Shown: positions 26,455-36,374 of the stretch, piece by piece | Numbering within the stretch: position 1 is the stretch's first letter | Layout: each line of letters opens with the position of its first letter | Origin: Prevotella intermedia ATCC 25611 = DSM 20706 | GTDB taxonomy: Bacteria > Bacteroidota > Bacteroidia > Bacteroidales > Bacteroidaceae | Length of the DNA stretch: 64,000 nt | Assembly: GCF_001953955.1 (NCBI RefSeq) | Contig: NZ_CP019301.1 | Location: 202,501-266,500 of the forward strand | Direction of reading: 5' to 3' | Program-made: the position numbers and the translations under genes | Notes under the pieces: model-generated | Databases searched by the model: none | Told to the model about the DNA's origin: nothing | Seen by the model: only the letters and a program-made list of their open reading frames with translations

Positions 26455-27150
26455 TTACAGCTTTTCCTCGTTTCTCCTATAATAATATATAACACCGAAC
26501 TTACGGCATTGGTCGTATCGCTCTTTAGGGGGGAGGTCTGCAAAGTGCGCTTCAATGACGTTCCACAGCTCTAAAATCAGTTCGTCGATGGTCGGACGCA
26601 GCTTTGCCATTACTTGATTGTCTTTGTTGGTGCGCTCTTGCAGTTTCCGTTGTGCCGTATAGGCTTCGTTGTAAATGTCGAAATGCGTTGCCACCATTCC
26701 TATCGAAGGGTTGTAAATGGGTTTTCCACCTTGCTTTACCCTTTCTTTTTCGCCTGCAATGATTTGCGGTCCCCATAGCAACAGCCCGTCGGCAGATTTT
26801 ATATTGGGCAGCGACGTTGCGTCTTCGTTTAGTCCGTAGAGCGGCAGCTGCTTCCGTTTTATTTCTCCACGCTCTACCGACATCAGCAAAACCTGTATGA
26901 AATGGCTAAGATACATACTGGCGCGATACTGCAGACCGTCCATCTTCTTTGCATTCCTGACTTGCGCCGACATCGATATTCTATATTGTTCGGTGGCTGT
27001 GAGCAAGCGGTCGTGAAGCGGTTGGGCACTATTTATCAGTTTCCAATCAATGAATTTGTTTCTTACGGTGTAAATATCATTGTTGTCCAATAGTGTCTTC
27101 AGTGCCTTCAGTCGGGCTGCATCAGTCTTGGGTAAACGTCTGTACGGCAT
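26455..27150 (-). CDS. Conserved Bacteroidales protein of unknown function
   Basis: 231 residues, soluble, no signal peptide or membrane helix. Starts MPYRRLPKTDAARLKAL and is mostly alpha-helical by composition; a central segment reads ADGLLLWGPQIIAGEKERVKQGG, and the tail is YDQCRKFGVIYYYRRNEEKL. I recognise it only as a Bacteroidales family usually near prenyl synthase and tatD. No catalytic motif is visible. It lies 45 bp after the polyprenyl synthetase gene. Confidence 0.75.
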   Translation of the reverse strand: MPYRRLPKTDAARLKALKTLLDNNDIYTVRNKFIDWKLINSAQPLHDRLLTATEQYRISMSAQVRNAKKMDGLQYRASMYLSHFIQVLLMSVERGEIKRKQLPLYGLNEDATSLPNIKSADGLLLWGPQIIAGEKERVKQGGKPIYNPSIGMVATHFDIYNEAYTAQRKLQERTNKDNQVMAKLRPTIDELILELWNVIEAHFADLPPKERYDQCRKFGVIYYYRRNEEKL

Positions 27151-27195
27151 ATAAGGAACGGTGATTAAATGTAAATGAGCAAAGATAGACGGAAC

Positions 27196-28170
27196 TTATC
27201 TTTGGCGTTTCATCATTTCTGCTGCGTATGCTACCAATGCTTCCTTCCGTTCATCGGGCAGTTTTACAGCATCAAGGAACTTCTTTCCCTGCTCGTAATA
27301 GAAGCCCATCTTCTCTTTAGCGAGTTTATCTACACCGATTTCGTTGTACAACCGTGTTACGGCAGCAATTTTTTCTTCGGTGTCGAAGTCGCTCTTGTTA
27401 ATCCACTTTTCGAGTTCGGCTCTCTGTTCAGCATTTGCTTGGTTGAAAGCGGTGATGAGCATATAAGTCTTTTTGTTCGATGTTATGTCGCCTCCAATCT
27501 TCTTTCCGAACACTTTCGCATCGCCGTACACATCGAGATAATCGTCTTGGAGCTGGAAAGCCAATCCTATTTGTTCGCCAAACTTGTACAGGTTCTCTGC
27601 ATCTTCCTTGCTTGCATCGGCTAAGATAGCCCCCATCTTTGTTGCACAAGCAAGCAACACACTGGTTTTAAGGCGTATCATCTCGATGTATTCCTCTACT
27701 GTAACATCGTTACGCATCTCAAATTCCATATCGTATTGCTGTCCTTCGCCTATCTGTAATGCCGTTTCGGTGAAGAGATGCAGGGCTGCTTCAAGGTGTT
27801 TCGTGTCGCATTTAGCCAATCGTTCGTAAGCCAAGACCAACATAGAGTCGCCTGAAAGCACGGCTTGGTTGTCGTTCCACTTCTTGTGTACGGTTTGTTG
27901 TCCGCGTCTTAATGGAGCTTCGTCCATGAGGTCGTCGTGCAGAAGCGTATAGTTATGATAGGTTTCCAATGCACAAGCAGCCGACAGAATGTCTTTCGGA
28001 TTATCTTTGTATAGGTTGTAACTCAACAACATCAGGATAGGACGTATGCGTTTGCCGCCTAAATCCAATACATATTTAATGGGTTCGTATAGGCTTGCAG
28101 GCTTACGGTCGTAGGCAAGGCTGTCTAAATAATGGTTTACAATTTCCAAAAGTTCCTTAGATGTGTACAT
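27196..28170 (-). CDS. Polyprenyl (octaprenyl/heptaprenyl-type) diphosphate synthase
   Basis: 324 residues of the trans-isoprenyl diphosphate synthase fold. The first Asp-rich motif is DDLMDEAPLRRG (near residue 92) and the second is DDYLDVYGD (near residue 217), with GGKRIRP as the IPP-binding loop. It makes the polyprenyl chain for menaquinone or a related lipid; chain length cannot be read from the sequence. The gene lies between tonB and the unknown gene in one operon. Confidence 0.92.
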   Translation of the reverse strand: MYTSKELLEIVNHYLDSLAYDRKPASLYEPIKYVLDLGGKRIRPILMLLSYNLYKDNPKDILSAACALETYHNYTLLHDDLMDEAPLRRGQQTVHKKWNDNQAVLSGDSMLVLAYERLAKCDTKHLEAALHLFTETALQIGEGQQYDMEFEMRNDVTVEEYIEMIRLKTSVLLACATKMGAILADASKEDAENLYKFGEQIGLAFQLQDDYLDVYGDAKVFGKKIGGDITSNKKTYMLITAFNQANAEQRAELEKWINKSDFDTEEKIAAVTRLYNEIGVDKLAKEKMGFYYEQGKKFLDAVKLPDERKEALVAYAAEMMKRQR

Positions 28171-28234
28171 ATCGAAATGGATTTTATATTATCTGAATTG
28201 AATTTTAATTGTCTTGCAGGCAAGTAGTTGCTAC

Positions 28235-29029
28235 TTACAAACTAAACACGATGGGTATTTCTAATAACGATTTGCAAGGTTTATTATTTTGTATGCCGGG
28301 CTTCCATTTGCCCATTGTGCGCACAACTTTCAATACTTCTTGCTCAAAATCGGTATTCTTTGCTTCTTTAACCTTAATGTCGCTCACGGTTCCGTCGGCG
28401 TTTACAATGAAGGTAACGCTCACTGTGCCTTGCTGTTTGGCTTGCTTGGCAGTGTCAGGATACTTTATATTCTTGGTGAGCCACGTCATAAAAAAGCTCC
28501 AACCGCCTGGCGGAGTTGGCGTTTCAGACAGAATGCGCTTGCTTACCTTGTCGTCGTAGCGTTCTATTCTCTTGTCTGCATCGTCTTCTGTAAACTTGTT
28601 GGTTTCCTTTTTATCCACCTCTTCCACCTTGGTAGGGTCGGGTAGGTTGCTCTCCTGCTGCGTAAGGATTGGCGTATCGCTGATGTTTGGTGCAGCTGTT
28701 CTTTCGTCGTTCGACTCTGTATTGCCCACTTCGTGGGGTGTAACCTTTTGCGGAATATCGCTCCGTTTAACGTTTAGCATATCCTCAAGAGTGGGCTTTC
28801 TTTCGTCTTTCTCTTTCGCCAAGTTCTGTTGGTCGATAGCGGGCAGCATCTCTTGGTCGTGCAGTTTCAGGTCTTTCAGTAGGTTGGCATTCGCTTGTTT
28901 CTCCTCGTCTCCTTGTGTGGAATACTCTATTGCAACAAAGAAAACAGACAATGCGACTGTCAGACCAAGCACAAATCTTATCCAACGCTTGTTCTCTAAA
29001 TCTGCATTATTTGACTTCTTTGTTTCCAC
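28235..29029 (-). CDS. tonB: TonB-family energy transducer
   Basis: 264 residues. One N-terminal membrane helix (FVLGLTVALSVFFVAIEYS, about residues 19-38) is followed by a long charged linker and a C-terminal TonB domain (about residues 185-264) with YPDTAKQAKQQGTVSVTFIV and VRTMGKWKPGIQNNKP, the usual family core. It passes the proton-motive force to outer-membrane receptors. It is divergent from porQ and starts the minus-strand operon of five genes. Confidence 0.92.
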   Translation of the reverse strand: METKKSNNADLENKRWIRFVLGLTVALSVFFVAIEYSTQGDEEKQANANLLKDLKLHDQEMLPAIDQQNLAKEKDERKPTLEDMLNVKRSDIPQKVTPHEVGNTESNDERTAAPNISDTPILTQQESNLPDPTKVEEVDKKETNKFTEDDADKRIERYDDKVSKRILSETPTPPGGWSFFMTWLTKNIKYPDTAKQAKQQGTVSVTFIVNADGTVSDIKVKEAKNTDFEQEVLKVVRTMGKWKPGIQNNKPCKSLLEIPIVFSL

Positions 29030-29180
29030 ATCTAAACACTAAATCCCGTCATACAACGTTATATGCTATATGCAGGGCAATAAGCTAAGAGTTTTATATG
29101 CCGACTGCATAATCGACAGACAAAATTAATAAGATATTCGGAAAAAGATGTATCTTTGCCAATAAATTAAAGTACATTAA

Positions 29181-30125
29181 ATGAAAAAGCTTGTTTTCGC
29201 CCTTTTTCTTGGGTTATTCTCAACCATATCGCAAGCACAGGAAAGTCAAACGGAATACAACTTCCTGCGTTTACCTGTCAGTGCGCGTGCTGCTGCATTG
29301 GGTGGCAACAATATATCGATTATAGAGGACGACCCTTCGCTTATGTTTTCGAACCCAGCCTTGGCGGCATCGGTCAGCGATAGAACACTTGGGCTCAGCT
29401 ATATGAACTATATGAAGGGAGCAAACTATATGGGAGCTTCTTTCACGAGAGCAATGAACGATAAGGCTACGCTTGCCGGCGGCATTCAGTATATGAACTA
29501 CGGAAAGATGAAAGAAGTAGACGAGAACAACGTGCAGACGGGCGAGTTCAGTGCAAGCGAGATTGCTGTTGAGGCTGTTTTCGCCTATGAATTGGCACGC
29601 AACTTGGTCGGTGGCATCACAGGAAAGTTCATAACATCGTATATTGGAAGTTATAACAGCATAGCCGTGGGCGTGGATTTGGGCTTGAATTGGTACGACC
29701 CAGAGCGCGAATGGTCGGTGTCGGCTGTTGCAAAGAACCTTGGCGGACAGGTAAAGGCGTATGATGACAATTTCGGAAAAATGCCTTTCGACCTGCAAAT
29801 AGGTGTCAGCAAAACGTTTGCTGCGCTTCCTGTGCGTGTGTCGGCTACGCTCGTAGACCTTACGCATTACGATTACCGATTTATAAACCACCTGAATCTG
29901 GGTGCTGAAATTCTGCTTTCAGAAAGTCTATGGGTAGGCGGTGGCTACAATTTCCGTAGAGGAAACGATATGAAAGTGGGAGTTGGCGACGATGAAAGCA
30001 GCCACGGAGCAGGTTTCAGTGTTGGTGGAGGCATCAACCTCGAACGCTTCAAGCTGAATGTATCGTATGGTAAATACCACGCATCGAGCAACTCCATTAT
30101 GGTGAATTTCGCCTACACACTTTAA
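29181..30125 (+). CDS. porQ: Type IX secretion system protein PorQ
   Basis: 314 residues with a signal peptide (LVFALFLGLFSTISQAQ) and an outer-membrane barrel of the PorV/PorQ type: FLRLPVSARAAALGGNNISI at the N-terminus and a final strand SIMVNFAYTL. PorQ takes part in the type IX attachment/secretion complex of Bacteroidota. A -7 motif TATCTTTGC (29151-29159) lies 21 bp before the ATG. It is followed by cmk after 37 bp, a common pair in this group. Confidence 0.93.
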   Translation: MKKLVFALFLGLFSTISQAQESQTEYNFLRLPVSARAAALGGNNISIIEDDPSLMFSNPALAASVSDRTLGLSYMNYMKGANYMGASFTRAMNDKATLAGGIQYMNYGKMKEVDENNVQTGEFSASEIAVEAVFAYELARNLVGGITGKFITSYIGSYNSIAVGVDLGLNWYDPEREWSVSAVAKNLGGQVKAYDDNFGKMPFDLQIGVSKTFAALPVRVSATLVDLTHYDYRFINHLNLGAEILLSESLWVGGGYNFRRGNDMKVGVGDDESSHGAGFSVGGGINLERFKLNVSYGKYHASSNSIMVNFAYTL

Positions 30126-30162
30126 TATTATAGGAATAAGAAACAAAAAGAACAGATATTAG

Positions 30163-30855
30163 ATGAAGAAGATAACAATTGCCATTGACGGCTTCTCTTC
30201 GTGTGGAAAGAGCACAATGGCAAAGGATTTGGCATGCGAATTGGGTTATGTTTACGTAGATACGGGCGCAATGTATCGTTGTGTAACGCTTTATGCCCTG
30301 CGGCACGGACTGTTTCGTGCAGATGGCACAATCAACCTGCCTCAATTGGAAGCCGAAATTCCGAATATAAATATAAGTTTCAAGCTCAACAAGGAAACGG
30401 GTCGCCCCGACACCTATCTTAACAATGAGAATGTAGAGAGCGAAATCCGCACGATGGAAGTATCGTCGCATGTCAGCCCTATTGCAGCCGTTCCGTTTGT
30501 GCGTGCAGCACTTGTTGCGCAACAGCAGAAGATGGGCGAAGACAAAGGCATCGTTATGGACGGCCGTGATGTTGGTACGGTGGTATTCCCGAATGCCGAA
30601 CTGAAGATATTTGTAACGGCTTCGGCTGAAGTAAGAGCGCAGCGTCGTTACGATGAACTCAAGGCAAAGGGCATGGAAGCTGACTTCGAGGAGATATTGG
30701 AGAACGTAAAGCAACGCGACTATATAGACTCGCATCGCGAAGTGTCGCCTATGCGCAAAGCCGATGATGCCATCGAGCTGGATAATAGCCATATCAGCAT
30801 AGCCGAACAGAAGCAATGGCTCATAGAGCAATATAAGCGAGTGTGCGGCGAATAA
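30163..30855 (+). CDS. cmk: Cytidylate kinase
   Basis: 230 residues. Walker A is [19 protein letters not shown], followed by [18 protein letters not shown] and [20 protein letters not shown], all typical of bacterial CMP/dCMP kinases. It phosphorylates CMP and dCMP with ATP. The insert near residues 70-110 is short, as in type II Cmk. Ends just before a strong terminator. Confidence 0.97.
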   Translation: MKKITIAIDGFSSCGKSTMAKDLACELGYVYVDTGAMYRCVTLYALRHGLFRADGTINLPQLEAEIPNINISFKLNKETGRPDTYLNNENVESEIRTMEVSSHVSPIAAVPFVRAALVAQQQKMGEDKGIVMDGRDVGTVVFPNAELKIFVTASAEVRAQRRYDELKAKGMEADFEEILENVKQRDYIDSHREVSPMRKADDAIELDNSHISIAEQKQWLIEQYKRVCGE

Positions 30856-30884
30856 CGTTTGCCACATATTTGGCATAAACAATT

Positions 30885-30919
30885 AAAGCTGGAAAGAAAA
30901 CCATTCTTTCCAGCTTTTT
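30885..30919 (+). terminator. Intrinsic terminator of porQ-cmk
   Basis: A 14-bp stem (AAAGCTGGAAAGAA / TTCTTTCCAGCTTT) with a 5-nt loop and a T run, 30 bp after the cmk stop. Confidence 0.9.
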
Positions 30920-31056
30920 GATTTATAAGCAGATTATAGAAGATATCTTTATAGTTTGTATCTTTTAGTTGAGGGAATTGTTTCTTGTATCTTTCATTTG
31001 TGCAGTTCGCTATGCGAATGAAATAGAAAGGAATTATTTCATTTTGTGGACTTAAA

Positions 31057-32025
31057 CTACAAGAACTTCATACCAATAGCTTTTTGAACTATTCCTGTAA
31101 ATGTAATATCTCTTAAAGGATTATTGATATTATATCCTTTTCCATACTTGATTTATCTTTATGCCTTTCTTTTCACAAAGAGTAAGAAATCTGTTCCACG
31201 ACATTTTCGTTTGGCGCCATTGTGTATAGGTGAATACTGTAGCAATACTGCCTGTCTTTATTGGGAGTTGAACACCTGTGTTGTGATATCTGTTCTTACC
31301 TTTACTATTACTAATAATACTTAAGTGAGAATTAAAATTGGCTACAAGATCTTCGTAATAAAAAGTTTTATTCTTTCATTTAACTGTTTCTGCTTCTCTT
31401 TGATATATTTCTTAATGACTTCTGAAATACATTTTGTCATACCTTTGAGAATATTATTAGATGTAGAATCAGTATAGATATTCATTCTCCGATTACAATC
31501 CCACACCTCAACATAATCTTTAGTTTTAGAACTTCCTGTTATTTTATTAACATCTACAAACACACCTATTGCAGAAGATTTGTTATTGATTTTTTTTGCA
31601 ATCTTATAGGCGTATTTAATATATTTTTTGCAGGTATTTATGTCTCTTTGGGTATCTGGGTATAACAAGGCTACATAAAGCAATGGTTTATTTAATCCGA
31701 CAAGACTTAATCGCGACATAAATTTAGTTGCAATCTGATCTTTACGACTGGCGTCAATCTCTATAACTACCTGCTTATTTTTGTTTCTTTTAGGTTTTCC
31801 ATAGATGTCAATTCTATCTTGTGTCAATGGAATAGCTTTATATTCACTGTACCATAAGTAATCGGGTACTGTTTTGTTTAATTCGGCACAAATAACTTTT
31901 TGGTATTTTTTTATATTGTCATGGCCATTTAGGTCAGTGCGGTTTAGATGATTCACTAAATAATTGCTAAACTTTTTAGCAGCTCGTTCAATTTCATCTA
32001 AGATTTTTTGGTCGTTACTATTCAT
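31057..32025 (-). pseudogene. Orphan PD-(D/E)xK-like nuclease, frameshifted twice near its 3' end
   Basis: The intact 5' frame (32025-31342) encodes 227 residues, Lys- and Asn-rich, with IPLTQDRIDIYGKPKR and QVVIEIDASRKD, a D...ExD/xR pattern that suggests a PD-(D/E)xK nuclease or a modified one. Its last residues (LFITKIL) come from a shifted frame. One extra A near 31362 would continue it as KTFYYEDLVANFNSHLSIIS. That frame is open past VFTYTQWRQTKMSW to KKGIKI, where a second single-base shift near 31155 leads to KYGKGYNINNPLRDITFTG and a stop at 31057. The reconstructed protein has about 320 residues. The 5' frame could still be expressed. It is AT-rich with no partner methylase, so it may be an acquired orphan. 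I do not recognise the family with confidence. Confidence 0.5.
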
Positions 32026-32184
32026 AATTTAATTTTTAATTGTTATTTTTCAAATACAAAGGTAAAAAAGTTTCAGAACAAAAGTATAAGGAAAGGAAAA
32101 AAGTTTGAGCGTGTTTCTGATGATAAAGCCTAGTTCTCATTTACAGATATGTTTACAGCAAGCGAATGAAAAGGTGGGAGGAAG

Positions 32185-32255
32185 AGCGGAATACGGGAGT
32201 CGAACCCGCCTCCCAGGCTTGGGAAGCCCGTGCACTACCGATGTGCTAATTCCGC
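32185..32255 (-). tRNA. tRNA-Gly (anticodon CCC)
   Basis: A cloverleaf folds on the minus strand: acceptor GCGGAAT/ATTCCGC, anticodon stem CGGGC/GCCTG with loop TTCCCAA, and T arm GCGGG-TTCGACT-CCCGT. CCA is not encoded. It lies 65 bp downstream of tRNA-Thr and is probably in the same transcript. Confidence 0.93.
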
Positions 32256-32320
32256 TTGTAGATTTTGATTTGTATTGAAGTCTGTGTTTTTGCTTTTGTA
32301 GAAACCCTTCTTCGACGAAG

Positions 32321-32393
<73 letters not shown>

Positions 32394-32403
32394 AAAAGCG
32401 AAT

Positions 32404-32437
32404 GCAAAGATACATACAAAAAATGGAATATCCCAAA
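32404..32437 (-). promoter_or_regulatory. Promoter of the tRNA-Thr/tRNA-Gly unit
   Basis: TATCTTTGC (32404-32412) with TTTG (32434-32437) and a 21-bp spacer on the minus strand. Confidence 0.6.
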
Positions 32438-32525
32438 TTTATTGCTGATATTTTATGGTTGCTGTCTGCTAAAACTAAAAATATGGCACAGAACATTATG
32501 AAAGTAGGGGAAAGAGGGTGAAAAC

Positions 32526-32715
32526 GTGTAAAACATTTTCGCAAGCGTGTCTATTGTTTAACTAACTTGTTATCAGTATGTTACAAAACCTATTGTTTTG
32601 CATTCCAAAAGCGTAGGTTTTGCAAGGTAAAAGCGGCTGTTTTGGCGTGCAAAAGAGCCGCTTTCGCAACGTCAAAACGAAATTGCTGTTTTTCAAGGGA
32701 ATTTTCTTTACAAAA
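32526..32715 (+). repeat. 190-bp modular intergenic repeat, copy 5
   Basis: 190 bp. Words are GTAGG, GGCTG, and inverted GAGCC. It fills most of the 456-bp gap between the tRNA promoter and the 3' end of the ppiD gene; nothing else is visible in that gap. Confidence 0.9.
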
Positions 32716-32849
32716 CGAGGGCGATTTCAAGTATCTGTTTGGAGCATGAAAAAGGAAAGCTACTTGTAGGCAGTTGCGAGGTATGGAAATAAAACAAGGT
32801 GGACTTGACAAGCAAATCCACCTTATATATAATGTGTTAGTTTATGTTC

Positions 32850-34997
32850 TTAGAAGAACAAGTAGCGATTGTCTACTACCTTTGCGTTCAACACCAAGTC
32901 TTGCATGAAGGTGCTTGCAGCCTGCATATTCTGCTGCATACACATTTGCATCTGCTTAGCTTCGTCGTATTTAACGCCTGGGCGCATTGCCTTCTTCACT
33001 ACTTGGAATACATATACACCTGCATTGCCCTTAACTGGCTTCTTAGAGAACTTGCCTGCGGCTGTTGCTGCCACTGCACCAGAGAGTGCTGGCTCGGTAG
33101 CACCAGTAGCTTGAACAAAGGCTGGGGCAGCGAAAGTGATTTGGTTTACTTCGCTAACCTTGGCACCCTTGGCTTGTGCTGCAGCGATGCTGTTCAGACC
33201 GTTGAGCTTAGAGATGAACTGTTCTGCCTTCTTGTCTTTGATAACTTCGCGCTTCAAGATTTCCTTTACTTCAGCATCGTCCCATGAACGATAGCCTTGT
33301 GGGTGAATCTTTGTCAATGCCACAACCATAAAGTGGTCGTTGTCGCCACACTCGTAAAGTGGAGAAACGTCGCCTTCCTTAGCTTCGAACACCCACTTCA
33401 AGGCATCGCGGGTAGCGTGAATGCCTGCGAGGTAGTGCTCGGCAGTAGTTATGTTCTTGTTTTCCTGTACCTTGTAGCCATATTTTGCTGCGTTCTTTTC
33501 CAATTCAGCAAGTGTTGTGCCTTTGGCAACATATTCAGAGAACTTGTTGAAAGCTGCACTGCGGGTTTCCTTAGAGAAGTCGATGGTCTTCTTGATAATC
33601 GCAGCATTGGTCTTTGTCTTCATAGCCTTCTTGTCGAGTACCTGAAGAATTACGTTGCCTTGACTAAGTGCCAAGTTCTGGACACCGTTTACTTCGCCAT
33701 TCATAATGGCTGTGATGTACTGACGGTTGTCTTGGTTCATTGTTGTAGCGTGTTCGTATTGCTGACCTGTGAACCATACCTTTTCGCCTGTCTGGCCGTA
33801 ACGCTTGGCAATGGCTTCAAAGTCTGCGCCACCTGCCAACGCCTTTTGGATAGAGTCGGCCTTTGCAACAGCTTGTTCCTTTGTTGCTGCAGCAACTTGG
33901 ATTTGGCGGAACTGAACAGAGTCTGGCAACTGTTCTTTGCTTAGAACACGGATAATATTCAATGTGTTGTCTTCCTTGTTCTCTGTAACGTTTGTTGTTC
34001 CAACGCTCAAAGAGTCAATCTTTCCTGCAATGTCAGAATATGCCTGATAAGCACTGCTGCTTACTGGCAAGCCGATGTAAGGAATCTGGCTGCCGCTCTT
34101 GCTGATAACGAGTGCTGGGTCGGCTGCTGTTGCCAACTGCTGTTGGTAAGCGTTCATTTCCTTTACAATAGCGTTGCGGTCTGCCTGGCTTGGCAAAATC
34201 TGGAAGTCTACATACTTCACGTCGCGGGTCTCGATGGTCTGACGGAACATTGGCTTCAGTTCTTCGTACTTAGCCTTCAAGTCTTCGTCAGTGTATTTCA
34301 CGTCAGCATCTTTCACAGAAGTGTATGCCATTGAAGCCAACTGCACCTGTGCTTCTTCGTTCTCGTCGTTGAAGGCAAGTTTAGCTTCAGCCTTGTTAGA
34401 GAGAACGCAGCTTGCATAAAGTGCCTGGAATTTCTGACCCAAGAGCTGTGAACGGAGGTTCTTTTCTACAAACATCCAATAGTTGTAGGCTGTCTTCATC
34501 TGTTCTGCCTGCTGTGGATTTGCAGTTTTTGCCTTGTTGTAAGCGTCGATAAACTGCTTCAATGCGTTTACATCGAAACGTCCTGTCTGCTGGTTGATGA
34601 AAGGAGTTTGCGATAACATTGGGTCTGTACCTTCGTTGAGAACGTTCTGCAACTCTTGTTCGGTAACAGTCAAGCCAACTTTCTTTGCGTCAGCTTCGAG
34701 TACGTGGTTCGTTACCATCTGCTGCCAAACTTGGTCTTTCACCTGATTGAGTTCACTCTCTGACAAGTTGTCGCGTTGCATTGTGAACTTGATAGCGTCC
34801 TGATACTCGTCAACGAGCTTCTGATAGTCTTGCACGTTGATTTTCTCTCCTAAGACTTCGCCCACTTGTTGTCGTGCTTCGCCTTTGATACCGTTACAAG
34901 AACGGAAAGCCTCTTCAGCAATAAATGCAAAAAGACCCAAGCCGATTATAACAATCAGCGTGATGCCTCTGCGTCTGATTTTTCCTAATGCTGCCAT
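32850..34997 (-). CDS. ppiD: PpiD/SurA-type periplasmic peptidyl-prolyl isomerase
   Basis: 715 residues. One N-terminal membrane anchor (ITLIVIIGLGLFAFIAE, about residues 13-29) places the rest in the periplasm. A SurA-like N-terminal chaperone region (about 45-230) is followed by a parvulin (PpiC) domain around residues 345-450 (VQFRQIQVAAATKEQAVAKA, VWFTGQQYEHATT) and a second partial parvulin-like region. It helps fold outer-membrane proteins, in keeping with the OMP and LptC genes upstream. It is the last gene of the minus-strand operon from 38361. Confidence 0.92.
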   Translation of the reverse strand: MAALGKIRRRGITLIVIIGLGLFAFIAEEAFRSCNGIKGEARQQVGEVLGEKINVQDYQKLVDEYQDAIKFTMQRDNLSESELNQVKDQVWQQMVTNHVLEADAKKVGLTVTEQELQNVLNEGTDPMLSQTPFINQQTGRFDVNALKQFIDAYNKAKTANPQQAEQMKTAYNYWMFVEKNLRSQLLGQKFQALYASCVLSNKAEAKLAFNDENEEAQVQLASMAYTSVKDADVKYTDEDLKAKYEELKPMFRQTIETRDVKYVDFQILPSQADRNAIVKEMNAYQQQLATAADPALVISKSGSQIPYIGLPVSSSAYQAYSDIAGKIDSLSVGTTNVTENKEDNTLNIIRVLSKEQLPDSVQFRQIQVAAATKEQAVAKADSIQKALAGGADFEAIAKRYGQTGEKVWFTGQQYEHATTMNQDNRQYITAIMNGEVNGVQNLALSQGNVILQVLDKKAMKTKTNAAIIKKTIDFSKETRSAAFNKFSEYVAKGTTLAELEKNAAKYGYKVQENKNITTAEHYLAGIHATRDALKWVFEAKEGDVSPLYECGDNDHFMVVALTKIHPQGYRSWDDAEVKEILKREVIKDKKAEQFISKLNGLNSIAAAQAKGAKVSEVNQITFAAPAFVQATGATEPALSGAVAATAAGKFSKKPVKGNAGVYVFQVVKKAMRPGVKYDEAKQMQMCMQQNMQAASTFMQDLVLNAKVVDNRYLFF

Positions 34998-35105
34998 TTT
35001 TTATTTTATTTATTTTTTTTGATTTATTTCTTTATCAGTGCAAAAATTGCGTACAAAAATACAAATAAAAAGATAATTAAAGTAATAATTACCGAAGAAA
35101 ATGCG

Positions 35106-36365
35106 CTAAACGCTAACTTTTAGCTTCACAAGTTCTATTTTCGTCATTGTATTCTTGATTATTTTAAACTCATATTTCCCTATTTTAACTAATTCGTTTA
35201 ATTTCGGGAAGCTCTGGTATTCGTGGAGTATAAAGCCGCTTATGGTCATATAGTCATCGCTTTTCGGCAAATCCAAATCGAACATATCGTTCACCTTTTC
35301 TATCTCTAAACGAGCAGAGAGAATGTATTCGTTGTCTGCAATCTTCTTTGCTATGTACTTTGCATTGTCGTGTTCGTCTTCAATGTCGCCAAAGATTTCC
35401 TCTACAATATCCTCCAACGAAACAATTCCGCTGGTTCCGCCGAACTCGTCTACAACCACGCCAAGGCTCTTCTTCTGCTGCAGGAACATATGCATCAGCT
35501 TTTGGGCAGTCATTGTTTCGGGCACGAAAGGCATTTTTCGGATATGGTCGTGCCACACTTGTGGGTTCTTGAACATCTCCGAAGAGTGGATATAACCTTC
35601 TATATGGTCGATGTCGTCCTTGTAGACAACTATCTTGGAGTTTCCGCTTTCAATGAATTTCTGCTGCAATTCGGCAACAGGACAGGTTATATCAACGGCT
35701 TTTATCTCTGTGCGAGGCACCATACAGTCCTTTACTTTCGTGTCGGTAAACTCTAATGCGTTCTGGAATATCTTTACTTCCTCTTCCAGTTTTCCATCGT
35801 CTTTTGCGTTTTCGATGGAACTTTGGAGCAGGTAATCTAAGTCTACTTTGGTGAAAGTGCCGTCGTTTTTCACTTCATCAACCTTCACGCCTATGGTTCT
35901 TAGCATTATGCGCGATATGAAGGTAGAGAAACGACTGATAGGCCACAATACGATGAAGAAAAGGTAAGCGAGTGGGGCAAAGAACGACAGCAGTGCGTTG
36001 GGGCTGCTTTTAAACAATACTTTCGGAATGAATTCGCCAGTAAATACAACGATAATGGTTGAAAGAATGGTGTTTAAGGCAACCTGCGTGACGGGCGAAA
36101 AGGACAGGAAGAGTGTGGCGTTGAAGATGTCGGCAAACAATATTCCGTACAAAACCAACACGATATTGTTGCCTACGAGCATTGTTGAAACAAAGCCATT
36201 GGGGTTGCGATAAAATATTTGCAGGCATCTTTGTGCAAAGCCATTCTTCTCTTTGTCCATTTCTGCAAGCATTCTGTTGCTCGAAACGAAAGCTATCTCC
36301 ATTCCTGAAAAGAATGCAGACAATGTCAAAGACACTAAAATTCCTATTATTAAACTAATATCCAA
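35106..36365 (-). CDS. CNNM/CBS/CorC_HlyC-domain membrane protein (hemolysin family, GldE-like)
   Basis: 419 residues. Four hydrophobic segments in the first 150 residues form the CNNM/DUF21 domain (LSAFFSGMEIAFVSSNR). Two CBS domains follow (about 200-330; MVPRTEIKAVDI, GVVVDEFGGTSGIVSLEDI), then a CorC_HlyC transporter-associated domain (about 340-415). Such proteins are linked to magnesium/cobalt handling and, as GldE, to gliding/T9SS function in some Bacteroidota; which applies here cannot be decided. It lies 9 bp after lptC. Confidence 0.9.
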   Translation of the reverse strand: MDISLIIGILVSLTLSAFFSGMEIAFVSSNRMLAEMDKEKNGFAQRCLQIFYRNPNGFVSTMLVGNNIVLVLYGILFADIFNATLFLSFSPVTQVALNTILSTIIVVFTGEFIPKVLFKSSPNALLSFFAPLAYLFFIVLWPISRFSTFISRIMLRTIGVKVDEVKNDGTFTKVDLDYLLQSSIENAKDDGKLEEEVKIFQNALEFTDTKVKDCMVPRTEIKAVDITCPVAELQQKFIESGNSKIVVYKDDIDHIEGYIHSSEMFKNPQVWHDHIRKMPFVPETMTAQKLMHMFLQQKKSLGVVVDEFGGTSGIVSLEDIVEEIFGDIEDEHDNAKYIAKKIADNEYILSARLEIEKVNDMFDLDLPKSDDYMTISGFILHEYQSFPKLNELVKIGKYEFKIIKNTMTKIELVKLKVSV

Positions 36366-36374
36366 CGTTTCTCC

